NCBI GenBank assembly: GCA_902479135.1 | Contig: CABSNU010000007.1 | Coordinates: forward strand, 11,849 to 75,848 | Reading direction: 5' to 3' | Source of the DNA: an uncultured Collinsella sp. | Lineage (GTDB): Bacteria > Actinomycetota > Coriobacteriia > Coriobacteriales > Coriobacteriaceae | Length of the DNA: 64,000 nucleotides | Part shown: positions 23,322 through 31,619 of the stretch, piece by piece | How positions within the stretch are numbered: the stretch's first letter is position 1 | How the letters are laid out: every line of letters starts with the position of its first letter | Made by a program: the position numbers and the translations under genes | The notes under the pieces: model-generated | What the model was told of the DNA's origin: nothing | Database searches by the model: none | The model's input: the letters and a program-made list of their open reading frames with translations, nothing else

Positions 23322-25649
23322 TTAAGCGGAAACTGCGGCGGAAGCAGTGTTGGTCTCGTCCTCGTCGGTCCAAGCGTGCTTGGGCATGGGACGGAAGATC
23401 TGGAAGAGCATCGCAACCAGCAGCACAATGGCCACAACCGTCCAGATACCAAACTGCCCCAGAACAAGCAGGTTGTAGAACTGGTTGATGAACAGGGCGA
23501 TCACCCAAGCAAAGGCGCACTCGTAGCCGATGGCAATCGCGGTCCACTTGCCGGAGTCCATCTGGTTGCGGATGGTGCCAATGGCGGCAAAGCACGGAGC
23601 GCACAGCAGGTTGAAGGCGCCGAAGGCAACGCAGGCGCCCATGGTGGGGAACATGCCGGCAAACGCGGTCCACAGGCTCGGGTCGGTCTCGCCTGCGTCG
23701 GCGACGGACAGCAGCGAGCCGGCGGTGGCGACGACGTTCTCCTTGGCGACGAGGCCAGAGACGGTCAGCGCGGTTGCCTGCCAGGTGCTAAAGCCGAGCG
23801 GGGCGAAGATCCAAGCGACCAGGTTGCCCAGCATGGCAAGCACGGAGTAGTCCATGAACTCCTCGGGGATGCCGTCCATCGCAGGCAGGAAGCCAAAGGA
23901 ACCGTTGTAGCTACCAAAGTTGGACAGGAACCAAACCACGACAGTGGAGGCAAAGATGACCGTGCCGGCCTTCTTGATAAAGGCCCAGCAGCGCTCCCAC
24001 ACATGCAGCGCCCAAGAGCGGATCGCCGGGAAGTGGTAGGCGGGAAGCTCCATAACAAACGGCGTCGGGCGACCGGCGAAGAGCTTGGTCTTCTTGAGCA
24101 TGAGGCCCGAAGCAATGACGGCAAAGACGCCCAGGAAGTAGAAGAGCGGGCTGATCCACGCGGCGGTGGTGGAAGAATCGCCGATGATGGAACCCATGAG
24201 CAGGGCAATGATCGGCAGCTTAGCGCCACAGGGAATAAACGTGGTGGTCATGACCGTCATACGGCGGTCCTTCTCGTTCTCGATGGTCTTGGTGGCCATG
24301 ACGCCGGGGACGCCGCAACCCGAGGACACGAGCATCGGGATGAACGACTTACCGGACAGGCCAAAGCGGCGGAACACGCGGTCCATGATGAAGGCGACGC
24401 GCGCCATGTAGCCGCAGTCCTCCAGGAAGGACAGCATCACAAAGAGCAGGAACATCTGCGGCACAAAGCCGAAGATGGCACCCAAACCGCCGACGATGCC
24501 GTCGCAGACCAGCGAATCGACCAAGCCACCGTCCTCGGTGCCGCCCGCCACAAGGGCGTCGTGCACCACGGTGGTGATGCCGGGGACATAGGGGCCGTAC
24601 TGTGCCGGGTCGACCGAGTCGGCATTGTCGCCCGCAGCCTCGACGGCCGCGTCATAGGCGTCGCGGCCCTGGCCGAGCACATACCAACCGTCGGTACCAA
24701 AGAGCTGGTCGTTGGTGAAGTCGGTCACCGTGCCGCCCAAGGTAGAAACGGCGATGTAGTACACGCAGAACATGATGACCACAAAGATCGGCAGGCCCAG
24801 GATACGGTTGGTAACCACGCGGTCGATCTTCTCGGAGGTGCTCATCTTTGCCGGAGCCTTGGTGAGGCACTCGTCAATGATGTGGGCAATCACGCCGTAA
24901 CGCTCGCCGGTGATGATGGACTCGGCGTCGTCGTCGCAGTCCTGCTCGCACTGGGCGACCAGCTGCTCCACGCGAGCGGCCTTCTCCTTGGTGAGGTTGA
25001 TGAGCTTGCAGGCGTCCGCGTCGCGCTCGAACAGCTTGACGGCGTAATAGCGGCGCTTGTTGGCGGAAACGCTCGCCGGAAGGTTGTTCTCGATGTGGTC
25101 CAGAACGTCCTCGATGGAGGAGTCGAACTTGTGCTCCGGCACCTGGCCCTTGGAAGCAGCGGACTTCTTGACCTGCTCGAACAGCTCCTTAATACCCTTG
25201 TTCTTAAGGGCCGAGATCATCATGACCGGGCAGCCGAGCTTCTTGGAGAGCTTGTCCGTGTCGATCTTGTCGCCGTTCTTCTCGACCAGGTCGGCCATGT
25301 TGAGGGCAACGACCACGGGCAGGCCGGTCTCGATAACCTGAAGCGCCAGATACAGGTTGCGCTCGAGGTTGGTGGCGTCGACCACCTGGACGACAACATC
25401 GGGCTCGCCGCTCATGAGGTAATCGCGCGAGCATTGCTCCTCGGGGCTGTAGGGGGAAAGCGAGTAGATGCCAGGGAGGTCCGTGATGGTAACGTTCTTG
25501 TCGCTTAGGAGCTTGGCTTCCTTTTTCTCAACCGTGACGCCGGGCCAGTTGCCAACGTAGCCGTTGGCGCCGGTAATCAGGTTGAAAAGCGTGGTCTTGC
25601 CGCAGTTGGGGTTACCCGCCAGCGCGACATGGATCTGAGAATCCGCCAT
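23322..25649 (-). CDS. feoB: Ferrous iron transporter FeoB
   Basis: 775 residues, start supported by GAAGGA. The N-terminal GTPase has G1 'GNPNCGKT' (12-19), G3 'DLPGIYSLSPYSPEE' and G4 'NMAD', followed by a helical guanine-dissociation-inhibitor-like region and a polytopic membrane domain with two Gate motifs containing cysteines ('VSSGCGVPGVMAT', 'CAPCFAAIG'). FeoB imports Fe2+ across the inner membrane, the main iron route in anoxic gut bacteria. It follows two feoA genes; a candidate iron box precedes it. Confidence 0.97.
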   Translation of the reverse strand: MADSQIHVALAGNPNCGKTTLFNLITGANGYVGNWPGVTVEKKEAKLLSDKNVTITDLPGIYSLSPYSPEEQCSRDYLMSGEPDVVVQVVDATNLERNLYLALQVIETGLPVVVALNMADLVEKNGDKIDTDKLSKKLGCPVMMISALKNKGIKELFEQVKKSAASKGQVPEHKFDSSIEDVLDHIENNLPASVSANKRRYYAVKLFERDADACKLINLTKEKAARVEQLVAQCEQDCDDDAESIITGERYGVIAHIIDECLTKAPAKMSTSEKIDRVVTNRILGLPIFVVIMFCVYYIAVSTLGGTVTDFTNDQLFGTDGWYVLGQGRDAYDAAVEAAGDNADSVDPAQYGPYVPGITTVVHDALVAGGTEDGGLVDSLVCDGIVGGLGAIFGFVPQMFLLFVMLSFLEDCGYMARVAFIMDRVFRRFGLSGKSFIPMLVSSGCGVPGVMATKTIENEKDRRMTVMTTTFIPCGAKLPIIALLMGSIIGDSSTTAAWISPLFYFLGVFAVIASGLMLKKTKLFAGRPTPFVMELPAYHFPAIRSWALHVWERCWAFIKKAGTVIFASTVVVWFLSNFGSYNGSFGFLPAMDGIPEEFMDYSVLAMLGNLVAWIFAPLGFSTWQATALTVSGLVAKENVVATAGSLLSVADAGETDPSLWTAFAGMFPTMGACVAFGAFNLLCAPCFAAIGTIRNQMDSGKWTAIAIGYECAFAWVIALFINQFYNLLVLGQFGIWTVVAIVLLVAMLFQIFRPMPKHAWTDEDETNTASAAVSA

Positions 25650-25722
25650 TCAATCCTTCTTCCTTGTGTGCCTGCGCTGCTTTCTCCGCGCAGGCTGGAT
25701 AATGTGCTTCAAAGATGCTGCA

Positions 25723-25746
25723 TTAAGTTAGAAAAACCTAACTTTA
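25723..25746. promoter_or_regulatory. Candidate iron-repressor (DtxR-type) box upstream of feoB
   Basis: AAGTTAG-AAAAAC-CTAACTT (25725-25731 and 25738-25744) is a perfect 7-bp inverted repeat with TTAG/CTAA half sites, as in DtxR/IdeR operators. It lies between the second feoA and feoB, suggesting an internal regulated promoter. Confidence 0.5.
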
Positions 25747-25772
25747 TCTGCAGAAATATACGTCGTGAGCCC

Positions 25773-25994
25773 TTACTGGACCTCGACGACGGCGGCCTCC
25801 TCCTTGCGGATGGAAAGCTCGTAGCCGCGCACGTTGATCTCGACCGGATCACCGAGCGGTGCAACCTTCACGACCTTGAACGAAGTGCCCTTGATGAGCC
25901 CCAGGTCCATAAGGTGGCGGCGAAGCGCACCCTCACCGTGAAGCTTGACGATGGTGGAGCTCTCGCCCACCTTAACGTCACCCAACGTCTTCAT
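25773..25994 (-). CDS. feoA: FeoA domain protein (second copy)
   Basis: 73 residues forming one FeoA SH3-like domain ('MKTLGDVKVGESSTIVKL', 'LMDLGLIKGTSFKVVKVAPL', 'VEINVRGYELSIRKEEA'). FeoA is a small cytoplasmic partner needed for FeoB-driven Fe2+ import. The gene has a GGGGG-type ribosome site and lies between the first feoA and feoB. Having two separate feoA copies allows heterodimers or different partners. Confidence 0.92.
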   Translation of the reverse strand: MKTLGDVKVGESSTIVKLHGEGALRRHLMDLGLIKGTSFKVVKVAPLGDPVEINVRGYELSIRKEEAAVVEVQ

Positions 25995-26033
25995 CCTCTT
26001 GTCCCCCTTTCGGTTTTTATGAAATGCTGCAGA

Positions 26034-26276
26034 CTAACCGACGGTCATGATGTGCATGGCAACCTTGGAATCGATACCAAAGCGTGCGCCCAGCACCGTG
26101 ACGATGATATTGGCGCCACTCGAGCTCACCACGTGGATTTCGCTGCCCTCGACAAAGCCGAGGTCCTTGAGGTGGTGCTTCATGTCCTCATTGCCCTTTA
26201 CACGAGACACGCGCACGGTTTCGCCCGCTTTTACCATCGAAAGCGGCATTGCCGGCATCTGCGGTCCGCAAGACAT
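26034..26276 (-). CDS. feoA: FeoA domain protein (first copy)
   Basis: 80 residues; the FeoA fold is clear ('MVKAGETVRVSRVKGNEDMK', 'HLKDLGFVEGSEIHVV', 'IIVTVLGARFGIDSKVAMHI'). It has an N-terminal 'MSCGPQMPAMPL' extension containing one Cys that the second copy lacks. AGGAG precedes the ATG by seven bases. First gene of the feo operon, 39 bp before the other feoA. Confidence 0.92.
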   Translation of the reverse strand: MSCGPQMPAMPLSMVKAGETVRVSRVKGNEDMKHHLKDLGFVEGSEIHVVSSSGANIIVTVLGARFGIDSKVAMHIMTVG

Positions 26277-26319
26277 GAGTGGCTCCTAACGTCAGTTCGT
26301 CCTTCACATCGACATGGTA

Positions 26320-26371
26320 AAAGTTAGCCACATCTATGTTCGCTTTAGTAAACTAACACGTGGTTAACTTT
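26320..26371. promoter_or_regulatory. Feo operon upstream inverted repeats
   Basis: AAAGTTAGCCAC (26320-26331) and GTGGTTAACTTT (26360-26371) are inverted with one mismatch, and a perfect palindrome TTAGTAAACTAA (26345-26356) lies between them. The TTAG/CTAA halves match those of the box before feoB, 44-95 bp upstream of the first feoA start. Confidence 0.45.
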
Positions 26372-26427
26372 TTGGAAAGGGTCCCCATTCAGATTTCGAA
26401 AAAGTTTCCTATACGAAACAAAAGAAG

Positions 26428-26456
26428 CACCACAAAGACCATCTCTTTGCGGTGCC
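26428..26456 (-). terminator. Terminator of the HPr-like gene
   Basis: GCACC-A-CAAAGA / TCTTTG-C-GGTGC; on the minus strand followed by TTCTTTTGTTTC. A second small palindrome AAGGGGACTGTCCCCTT (26480-26496) lies between it and the stop at 26512. Confidence 0.7.
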
Positions 26457-26511
26457 TTGTCATACCAATTTATGCAACAAAGGGGACTGTCCCCTTGTCA
26501 CATTGATGCGC

Positions 26512-26760
26512 TTAGAGCGAGAGGTTTCTGATCGACGTGACGCAGGAGGCCTCATCCACGCCCGAAACGCGGAACACGACGTCTTCGCCACATTCGCCGC
26601 AGAGTGCCATGAGCCCTATAACGTCGCGGCCATCGGTGTAGCGGTCACCAATCGAAACCGACACGTCACTACGGTGCTTGGCAATGATGTCATAGAGCAG
26701 CGCAACCGGGCGGGCATGTAATCCCAACGGATCTTTAATCGTCTTTGTAAACTCGACCAT
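26512..26760 (-). CDS. HPr-like phosphocarrier protein with Asp at position 46
   Basis: 82 residues from ATG 26760 (MVEFTKT), with GGAGGGG close upstream. The PTS phosphorylation histidine is at the canonical place, H15 in 'LGLHARP'. Position 46, the regulatory serine of Firmicute HPr, is aspartate ('DGRDVIGLMAL'), which may mimic a permanently phosphorylated state. HPr transfers phosphate from enzyme I to sugar-specific EIIA proteins. No enzyme I or other PTS gene is adjacent. It may be a second HPr with a regulatory role. Confidence 0.85.
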   Translation of the reverse strand: MVEFTKTIKDPLGLHARPVALLYDIIAKHRSDVSVSIGDRYTDGRDVIGLMALCGECGEDVVFRVSGVDEASCVTSIRNLSL

Positions 26761-26846
26761 GTCCCCTCCCGCGACATCGCACATCGGCCGGCAAAACCCA
26801 GCCACGTGGTAGTTATTGTAGCGTTAGATGCTTGTTGAGGGCGGGA

Positions 26847-27018
26847 CGGAAATCGCATCCCATTTCGAGCGTCAATGATGGGACACAGTTTCCGCCAGAA
26901 GGCTCAACCGGAAAGTGCGACCCGTTATTTGGCTGGATTCTGGGACGCAGTTTCCGCTGAGCGACCCTGGCGGAAAGTACATCCCATTCTGGACGCAAAT
27001 TCCGGGACGCAGCTTCCT
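26847..27018. repeat. Tandem array with exact 62-bp period
   Basis: A half-unit like CGGAAAGTGCGACCC occurs at 26847, 26909 and 26971, and an inverted-type half-unit GGGACGCAGTTTCCG occurs at 26880, 26942 and 27004, each 62 bp apart. Each unit can fold as a hairpin. The array fills the gap between the HPr-like gene and the aspS terminator; no gene is seen there. Confidence 0.75.
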
Positions 27019-27055
27019 CGACGTCCGGTCACCCCATGCCCTCACAACCTCGGCG

Positions 27056-27090
27056 CATAAAAAAAGAGGGAAGGCCCGCGTCCTTCCCTC
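27056..27090 (-). terminator. Intrinsic terminator of aspS
   Basis: GAGGGAAGG / CCTTCCCTC followed on the minus strand by TTTTTTTATG, 27 bp after the aspS stop. Confidence 0.9.
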
Positions 27091-27116
27091 GTTACAGGCA
27101 ATATGTAGCCGTTCGC

Positions 27117-28904
27117 CTACATCAGGCGCAGACTGACGTCCTTGAGCTGGGCGCCGCTAACGGCACTCGGAGCGCCCGACATGAGGTCGGAGCCGCTGGC
27201 CGTCTTGGGGAACGCCATGACGTCGCGAATGGAGTCGGAGCCGGTGAGCAGCATGCACACGCGGTCCAGGCCCAGGGCGAAGCCGCCCATCGGGGGCGCA
27301 CCAAACTTGAGAGCCTCCATGAGGAAGCCGAACTGCGACTCGGCGCGCTCCTCGGTAAAGCCCAGGAGCTTGAGCATGGACATCTGCATCTCGGCGTTGT
27401 GGATACGCATACCGCCGCCGCCGGCCTCAAAGCCGTCCATGACAAAGTCGTAGGTGCACGAACCGGCTGCCAGCGGGTCGGCCTCGATCTTGGCGATGTC
27501 GGTCTCGGTCGGCAGGGTAAAGGGCTGGTGCTCGGCAGCGTAGGCCTTGCGGTCCTCATCCCAGTGGAACAGCGGGAAGTTGACGACCCACAGGAAGTCG
27601 TGGCCCTCGCGCTTGATCTCGAGCGCGTTGGCCATGTGGGAACGCATGCCGCCCAGGATCTCGTCAGAGAGCAGGCGCGGACCGGCGGCGAACATCACAA
27701 GGTCGCCGGGCTCGACGTTCATGCGCTCACGCAGAGCCGCCATCTCCTCGTCCGAGAAGAACTTGACGATGGGGCTGTTGATGGAGCCATCCTCGCGGAA
27801 AGCGATCCAGGCCAGGCCCTTGGCGCCAAACGTGGAGGCCACGCCGGCGAGCTTATCGATCTTGGCACGTGCCCAGGCACCGGCGCCCTTGGCGTTGATG
27901 GCCTTGACGACAGAGCCCTCCTCGTTTGCAGCAGTCGCAAAGACCTTGAACTTGGAGTTGGCAAAGATGTCGGTCAGGTCGACCAGGTGCATGCCATAGC
28001 GGGTATCGGGCTTGTCGGAGCCATAGGTGTCCATGGCCTCCCAATAGTCCATGCGACGCAGCGGCGTGGGCATCTCGACACCCATGCGGCCGAAGGCGTC
28101 GGCCAGGACCTCTTCGAGCGCGCTCATGACGTCGTTCTGGTCCACGAAGGACATCTCGATATCGACCTGGGTGAACTCGGGCTGACGGTCGGCACGCAAG
28201 TCCTCGTCGCGGAAGCACTTGGCGACCTGGTAGTAGCGCTCGACGCCACCGACCATGAGCAGCTGCTTCAGGAGCTGCGGGGACTGCGGCAGGGCGTAGA
28301 AGTTGCCCGGCTGAATACGGCTGGGAACGATGAAGTCTCGAGCGCCCTCGGGCGTGGACTTGAACAGGGAGGGCGTCTCGACCTCCATGAACTCACGGTT
28401 GTGCAGCGCCTCGCGAATGGCAAAGGTAAAGTCGGAGCGCAGCTTGAGGTTGGCCATCATCTCGGGACGACGGAGGTCCAGATAGCGATAGCGCAGGCGG
28501 GTGTCCTCGCTGGTCTCGATGCCGTCCTCGATCTGGAACGGCGGGGTGACGGAAGTGTTGAGCACCTCGGCATGATCGGTCAGGACCTCGATCTCGCCGG
28601 TCGCGAGCTTGGTGTTGGTGGTCTCCTCGCCACGGGCGCGCACGACGCCATGGATCTTGATGGGCCACTCGGGACGCATAGTCTCGGCGATCTTAAAGGC
28701 GTCGCCGTCGGAGTGCTCGGGGTCGAAGGTGAGCTGCGTAATGCCCTCGCGGTCGCGAAGGTCGCAGAAGATAAGGCCGCCGTGGTCGCGGCGACGGCTC
28801 ACCCAACCGGTGAGGGTGACCTCTTCGCCCACGTTCTCGCGGCGAAGCTCGCCGCAGGTACGGGTGTGCATGGAATGCTCGTCGATGGGACGGGTCTGGC
28901 TCAT
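27117..28904 (-). CDS. aspS: Aspartyl-tRNA synthetase
   Basis: 595 residues, start with GGAGG ten bases upstream; a Met 11 codons on is the alternative. N-terminal OB-fold anticodon domain ('VTLTGWVSRRRDHGGLIFCDL'), class II catalytic core with motif 2 ('CFRDEDLRADRQPEFTQ') and motif 3 ('GFALGLDRVCMLLTG'), and the bacterial GAD insertion (~290-400). It charges tRNA-Asp. The length is typical of bacterial, often non-discriminating, AspRS. Monocistronic, with its own terminator. Confidence 0.97.
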   Translation of the reverse strand: MSQTRPIDEHSMHTRTCGELRRENVGEEVTLTGWVSRRRDHGGLIFCDLRDREGITQLTFDPEHSDGDAFKIAETMRPEWPIKIHGVVRARGEETTNTKLATGEIEVLTDHAEVLNTSVTPPFQIEDGIETSEDTRLRYRYLDLRRPEMMANLKLRSDFTFAIREALHNREFMEVETPSLFKSTPEGARDFIVPSRIQPGNFYALPQSPQLLKQLLMVGGVERYYQVAKCFRDEDLRADRQPEFTQVDIEMSFVDQNDVMSALEEVLADAFGRMGVEMPTPLRRMDYWEAMDTYGSDKPDTRYGMHLVDLTDIFANSKFKVFATAANEEGSVVKAINAKGAGAWARAKIDKLAGVASTFGAKGLAWIAFREDGSINSPIVKFFSDEEMAALRERMNVEPGDLVMFAAGPRLLSDEILGGMRSHMANALEIKREGHDFLWVVNFPLFHWDEDRKAYAAEHQPFTLPTETDIAKIEADPLAAGSCTYDFVMDGFEAGGGGMRIHNAEMQMSMLKLLGFTEERAESQFGFLMEALKFGAPPMGGFALGLDRVCMLLTGSDSIRDVMAFPKTASGSDLMSGAPSAVSGAQLKDVSLRLM

Positions 28905-29159
28905 ACCAGTGATCCTCCTTTATGGATCTGTGCCGCCCCGTGTCGTTCCGGGCGGCGTCGTACAGATTTGCCCGGCCTGCGTAAACCGCGCAGCCAGACA
29001 TGGCGTTCTATCTTATCGCACATGTGTCGATGTGCCGCGGAAAAGTAGCTCCTGCCCAAAGACTTGACGGAGACGAAACAATTGACGCACCGCGGCACCC
29101 GCCCGCGCTCGTCACGTGCGACAATATGCCCAATAAAACAGCACTCGGAAAGGCCCGCC

Positions 29160-29795
29160 ATGACTGCACGCCTCATCGTTATGGATATCGACTCCACGCT
29201 CATCAACCAGGAGGTCATCGACCTGTTGGGCGAAGAGGCCGGCGTGGGCGAGCAGGTGGCACAGATCACCGAACGCGCCATGCGCGGCGAGCTTGACTTT
29301 AAGCAGGCGCTCGAGGAGCGCGTGGGGCTGCTCGCCGGCCTGGACGAGAGCGTGTTCGAGCGCACCTTTGAGCGCGTGACATTTACCCCCGGCGCGTTGG
29401 AGCTTGTGCGCTCAGCGCACAGCAAGGGCTGGAAGGCCGGCGTGGTGAGCGGCGGCTTTCACGAGGTCGCCGACAAGATCGTGGCTGCCACGGGCATCGA
29501 TTTTTGCCTGGCCAATCGTCTGGAGGTCGTGGACGGCAAGCTCACCGGTAAGTTGGCTGCCGACATTGTGACCAAGGAGTCCAAGCTCATCCAGCTGCTG
29601 GACTGGGCAGTTGAGTGCGGCGTCGATATGGCACACACCGTGGCAATCGGCGACGGGGCAAACGACATCCCCATGATCCAGGCCGCAGGCACGGGCATCG
29701 CGTTTTGCGCCAAGCCCAAGACGCGCGAGGCCGCCCCGTTTACCATCGACGAGCGCAACCTGATGCTCGCCATGGACATCATCCTGCGCGACTAG
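29160..29795 (+). CDS. serB: Phosphoserine phosphatase (HAD family)
   Basis: 211 residues from ATG 29160, after GGAAAGG; the frame is open upstream but that part overlaps a promoter-like region. HAD motifs: I 'DIDSTLIN' (D9, D11), II 'VVSGGF', III 'K...' in 'KESKLIQ' and IV 'GDGANDIPM'. The cap region 'EVIDLLGEEAGVGEQVAQIT' is typical of SerB. It makes L-serine from phosphoserine, the last step of serine biosynthesis. No regulatory ACT domain is present. Stands alone upstream of larB. Confidence 0.92.
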   Translation: MTARLIVMDIDSTLINQEVIDLLGEEAGVGEQVAQITERAMRGELDFKQALEERVGLLAGLDESVFERTFERVTFTPGALELVRSAHSKGWKAGVVSGGFHEVADKIVAATGIDFCLANRLEVVDGKLTGKLAADIVTKESKLIQLLDWAVECGVDMAHTVAIGDGANDIPMIQAAGTGIAFCAKPKTREAAPFTIDERNLMLAMDIILRD

Positions 29796-29832
29796 TCGAT
29801 CCGTCTAACAATTGAATCAGTCTGTCCTATAG

Positions 29833-29864
29833 TTTCCGAACAATTTTGTCTTAGTGTTCGGAAA
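29833..29864. promoter_or_regulatory. Inverted repeat upstream of larB
   Basis: TTTCCGAACA (29833-29842) and TGTTCGGAAA (29855-29864) are perfect inverted copies 12 bp apart, 46-77 bp before the larB start and next to a TATACC -10-like box. The TetR-type product encoded after larC is a candidate binder. Confidence 0.5.
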
Positions 29865-29909
29865 TATACCCTTTGAGTGCTAGACTTTGCGCCGTCGAAG
29901 GGAACATAT

Positions 29910-30692
29910 ATGGATAAGCGAGATCTTGAGCAATTGCTGAGCGATGTTGCCGGCGGAGCAGTCACCCCTGCCGACGCCCTCACGCGCATCCAGACGGCTC
30001 CGACCGCCGATTTGGGCTTTGCGCAGCTCGATCTTTCGCGCGGGGTGCGCCAGGGAGCCGGCGAGGTTGTCTACGGGGCCGGTAAAACCGCCGATCAGAT
30101 TGCCGCCATTATCGAAGCACTGCGCGATGCCGGCCAGGAGCGCATCCTGGTCACGCGCCTGGATGCCGAAAAAGCCGCGCGCACCGCTGAGCTTCTTGGC
30201 AACGGCATCGACCTGGGATATGTCCCGGACGCACAGCTCGCCCTCGTGGGCGGCAAGCCCTTCCCTACCGGCAACGGACGCATCGTCGTCGCCTGCGCCG
30301 GCACGAGCGACCTGCCCGTCGCCGAAGAAGCCGCGTTGACGGCCGAGTTCTATGGCAACGAGGTCGACCGCCTCTACGACGTGGGTGTCGCCGGCCTGCA
30401 CCGTCTGCTCGCGCATGCCGAGGAACTTGCCCAGGCACAGGTGGTCATCGCCATTGCCGGCATGGAGGGCGCACTGGCGAGCGTTGTCGGCGGCCTGGTA
30501 AGCTGTCCGGTCATAGCCGTTCCCACCAGCGTGGGTTACGGCGCGAGCTTTGGTGGCGTAGCCGCGCTGCTCGCCATGCTCAACTCCTGCGCCAGCGGCG
30601 TTTCGGTCGTCAACATCGACAACGGCTTTGGTGCCGCCTACCAGGCAAGTCTTATCAATCATCTGAGCGCCGGCACGCCCTGCGCCCGTTAA
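29910..30692 (+). CDS. larB: Nickel-pincer cofactor biosynthesis protein LarB
   Basis: 260 residues from ATG 29910, after GAAGGG. The C-terminal half is PurE-like ('VVACAGTSDLPVAEEAALTA', 'VIAIAGMEGALASVVGG', 'VIAVPTSVGYGASFGG'). In the characterised pathway LarB carboxylates nicotinic acid adenine dinucleotide and hydrolyses it to begin synthesis of the nickel pincer cofactor of lactate racemase. larC follows 10 bp later; larA is on the opposite strand 3 kb away. Confidence 0.93.
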   Translation: MDKRDLEQLLSDVAGGAVTPADALTRIQTAPTADLGFAQLDLSRGVRQGAGEVVYGAGKTADQIAAIIEALRDAGQERILVTRLDAEKAARTAELLGNGIDLGYVPDAQLALVGGKPFPTGNGRIVVACAGTSDLPVAEEAALTAEFYGNEVDRLYDVGVAGLHRLLAHAEELAQAQVVIAIAGMEGALASVVGGLVSCPVIAVPTSVGYGASFGGVAALLAMLNSCASGVSVVNIDNGFGAAYQASLINHLSAGTPCAR

Positions 30693-30702
30693 GGAGCATT
30701 CC

Positions 30703-31617
30703 ATGTCCAATCATCAGCACACGCTTATCATCGACGGCACCTCGGGCATCAGCGGCGATATGACCGTCGCGGCCCTGCTCGACCTGGGCGCCAGCGAGGA
30801 GCACCTGCGCGAACAGCTCGCCACGCTGCCGGTCGACGGCTTTTCGATCGCCGTGACGCGCGTAAACAAGCACGGCATCGACGCCTGCGATTTCGACGTC
30901 CAGCTTGCAGAGGAGCTCGAGAACCACGACCACGATATGGTCTGGCTCTACGGCAACGAAGCAGCTGCCGAGCACACGCACGAGCATGAGCACCACCATC
31001 ATGATCATGGCGAGCACGAACACGTGCACTGCCACGAGCATGACCATGACCACGACGATGACCACGACGGTCACCATCACGCCCACCACCATCACCACCG
31101 TTCTTTAGCAGACGTCACCGCCATCATCGATGGCTCGCAGCTAAGCGATGGCGCCAAGCGTCGCGCGCTCGCCATCTTTACCGCGCTCGCCGCCGCCGAG
31201 GCCAAGGCCCACGGCAAAACGCCCGAGACCGTCATGTTCCACGAGGTGGGCGCCGTCGACTCCATCGTCGACGTCTGCTCCGTCGCCATCTGCCTCGACA
31301 ACCTGGGCATCGAGGACATCGTGGTCGAGTCGCTCTCCGAGGGTCACGGCACCATCCACTGTGCCCACGGCCTTATGCCCATCCCGGTGCCCGCCGTCGT
31401 CAACCTATGCCAAGCAGGCAATATCGCCCTCACGCCTGCACCGGTCGCCGGCGAGCTCGTGACGCCCACGGGCGCCGCCATCGTCGCCGCGCTGCGCACG
31501 TCCGAGCACCTGCCGGCCCGCTACCGCATCGAGGCCGTCGGCTACGGCGCCGGTAAGCGCCCCTACGAGGGCTGCTCCGGCACGCTCCGTTGCCTGCTCG
31601 TTGACGCGGACGCATAG
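30703..31617 (+). CDS. larC: Nickel insertion protein LarC, N-terminal (LarC1) part only, with long His-rich insert
   Basis: 304 residues. Residues 1-75 and 135-304 match the LarC1 region ('DGTSGISGDMTVAALLDLGA', 'VMFHEVGAVDSIVDVC', 'GHGTIHCAHGLMPIPVPA', 'VTPTGAAIVAAL'). Between them (~75-132) lies a stretch dominated by His, Asp and Glu, fit to store or hand over nickel. The protein stops at 'TLRCLLVDADA', where full-length LarC continues with the LarC2 domain ('ETNIDDMT...'). No LarC2 sequence follows: tetR begins two bases after the stop. LarC inserts Ni into the pincer cofactor in a CTP-dependent reaction, and LarC2 carries the CTP-binding site in the studied enzyme, so function here needs explanation. 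Confidence 0.88.
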   Translation: MSNHQHTLIIDGTSGISGDMTVAALLDLGASEEHLREQLATLPVDGFSIAVTRVNKHGIDACDFDVQLAEELENHDHDMVWLYGNEAAAEHTHEHEHHHHDHGEHEHVHCHEHDHDHDDDHDGHHHAHHHHHRSLADVTAIIDGSQLSDGAKRRALAIFTALAAAEAKAHGKTPETVMFHEVGAVDSIVDVCSVAICLDNLGIEDIVVESLSEGHGTIHCAHGLMPIPVPAVVNLCQAGNIALTPAPVAGELVTPTGAAIVAALRTSEHLPARYRIEAVGYGAGKRPYEGCSGTLRCLLVDADA

Positions 31618-31619
31618 CC

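Noticed and set aside
26847..27018. 62-bp array considered as a CRISPR
   Set aside because: Units are imperfect, the conserved parts are short inverted halves rather than one repeat, only about three copies exist and no cas genes are present.
27036..29048. 670-codon plus-strand frame opposite aspS
   Set aside because: aspS is unmistakable; the antisense frame has no ribosome site or domain.
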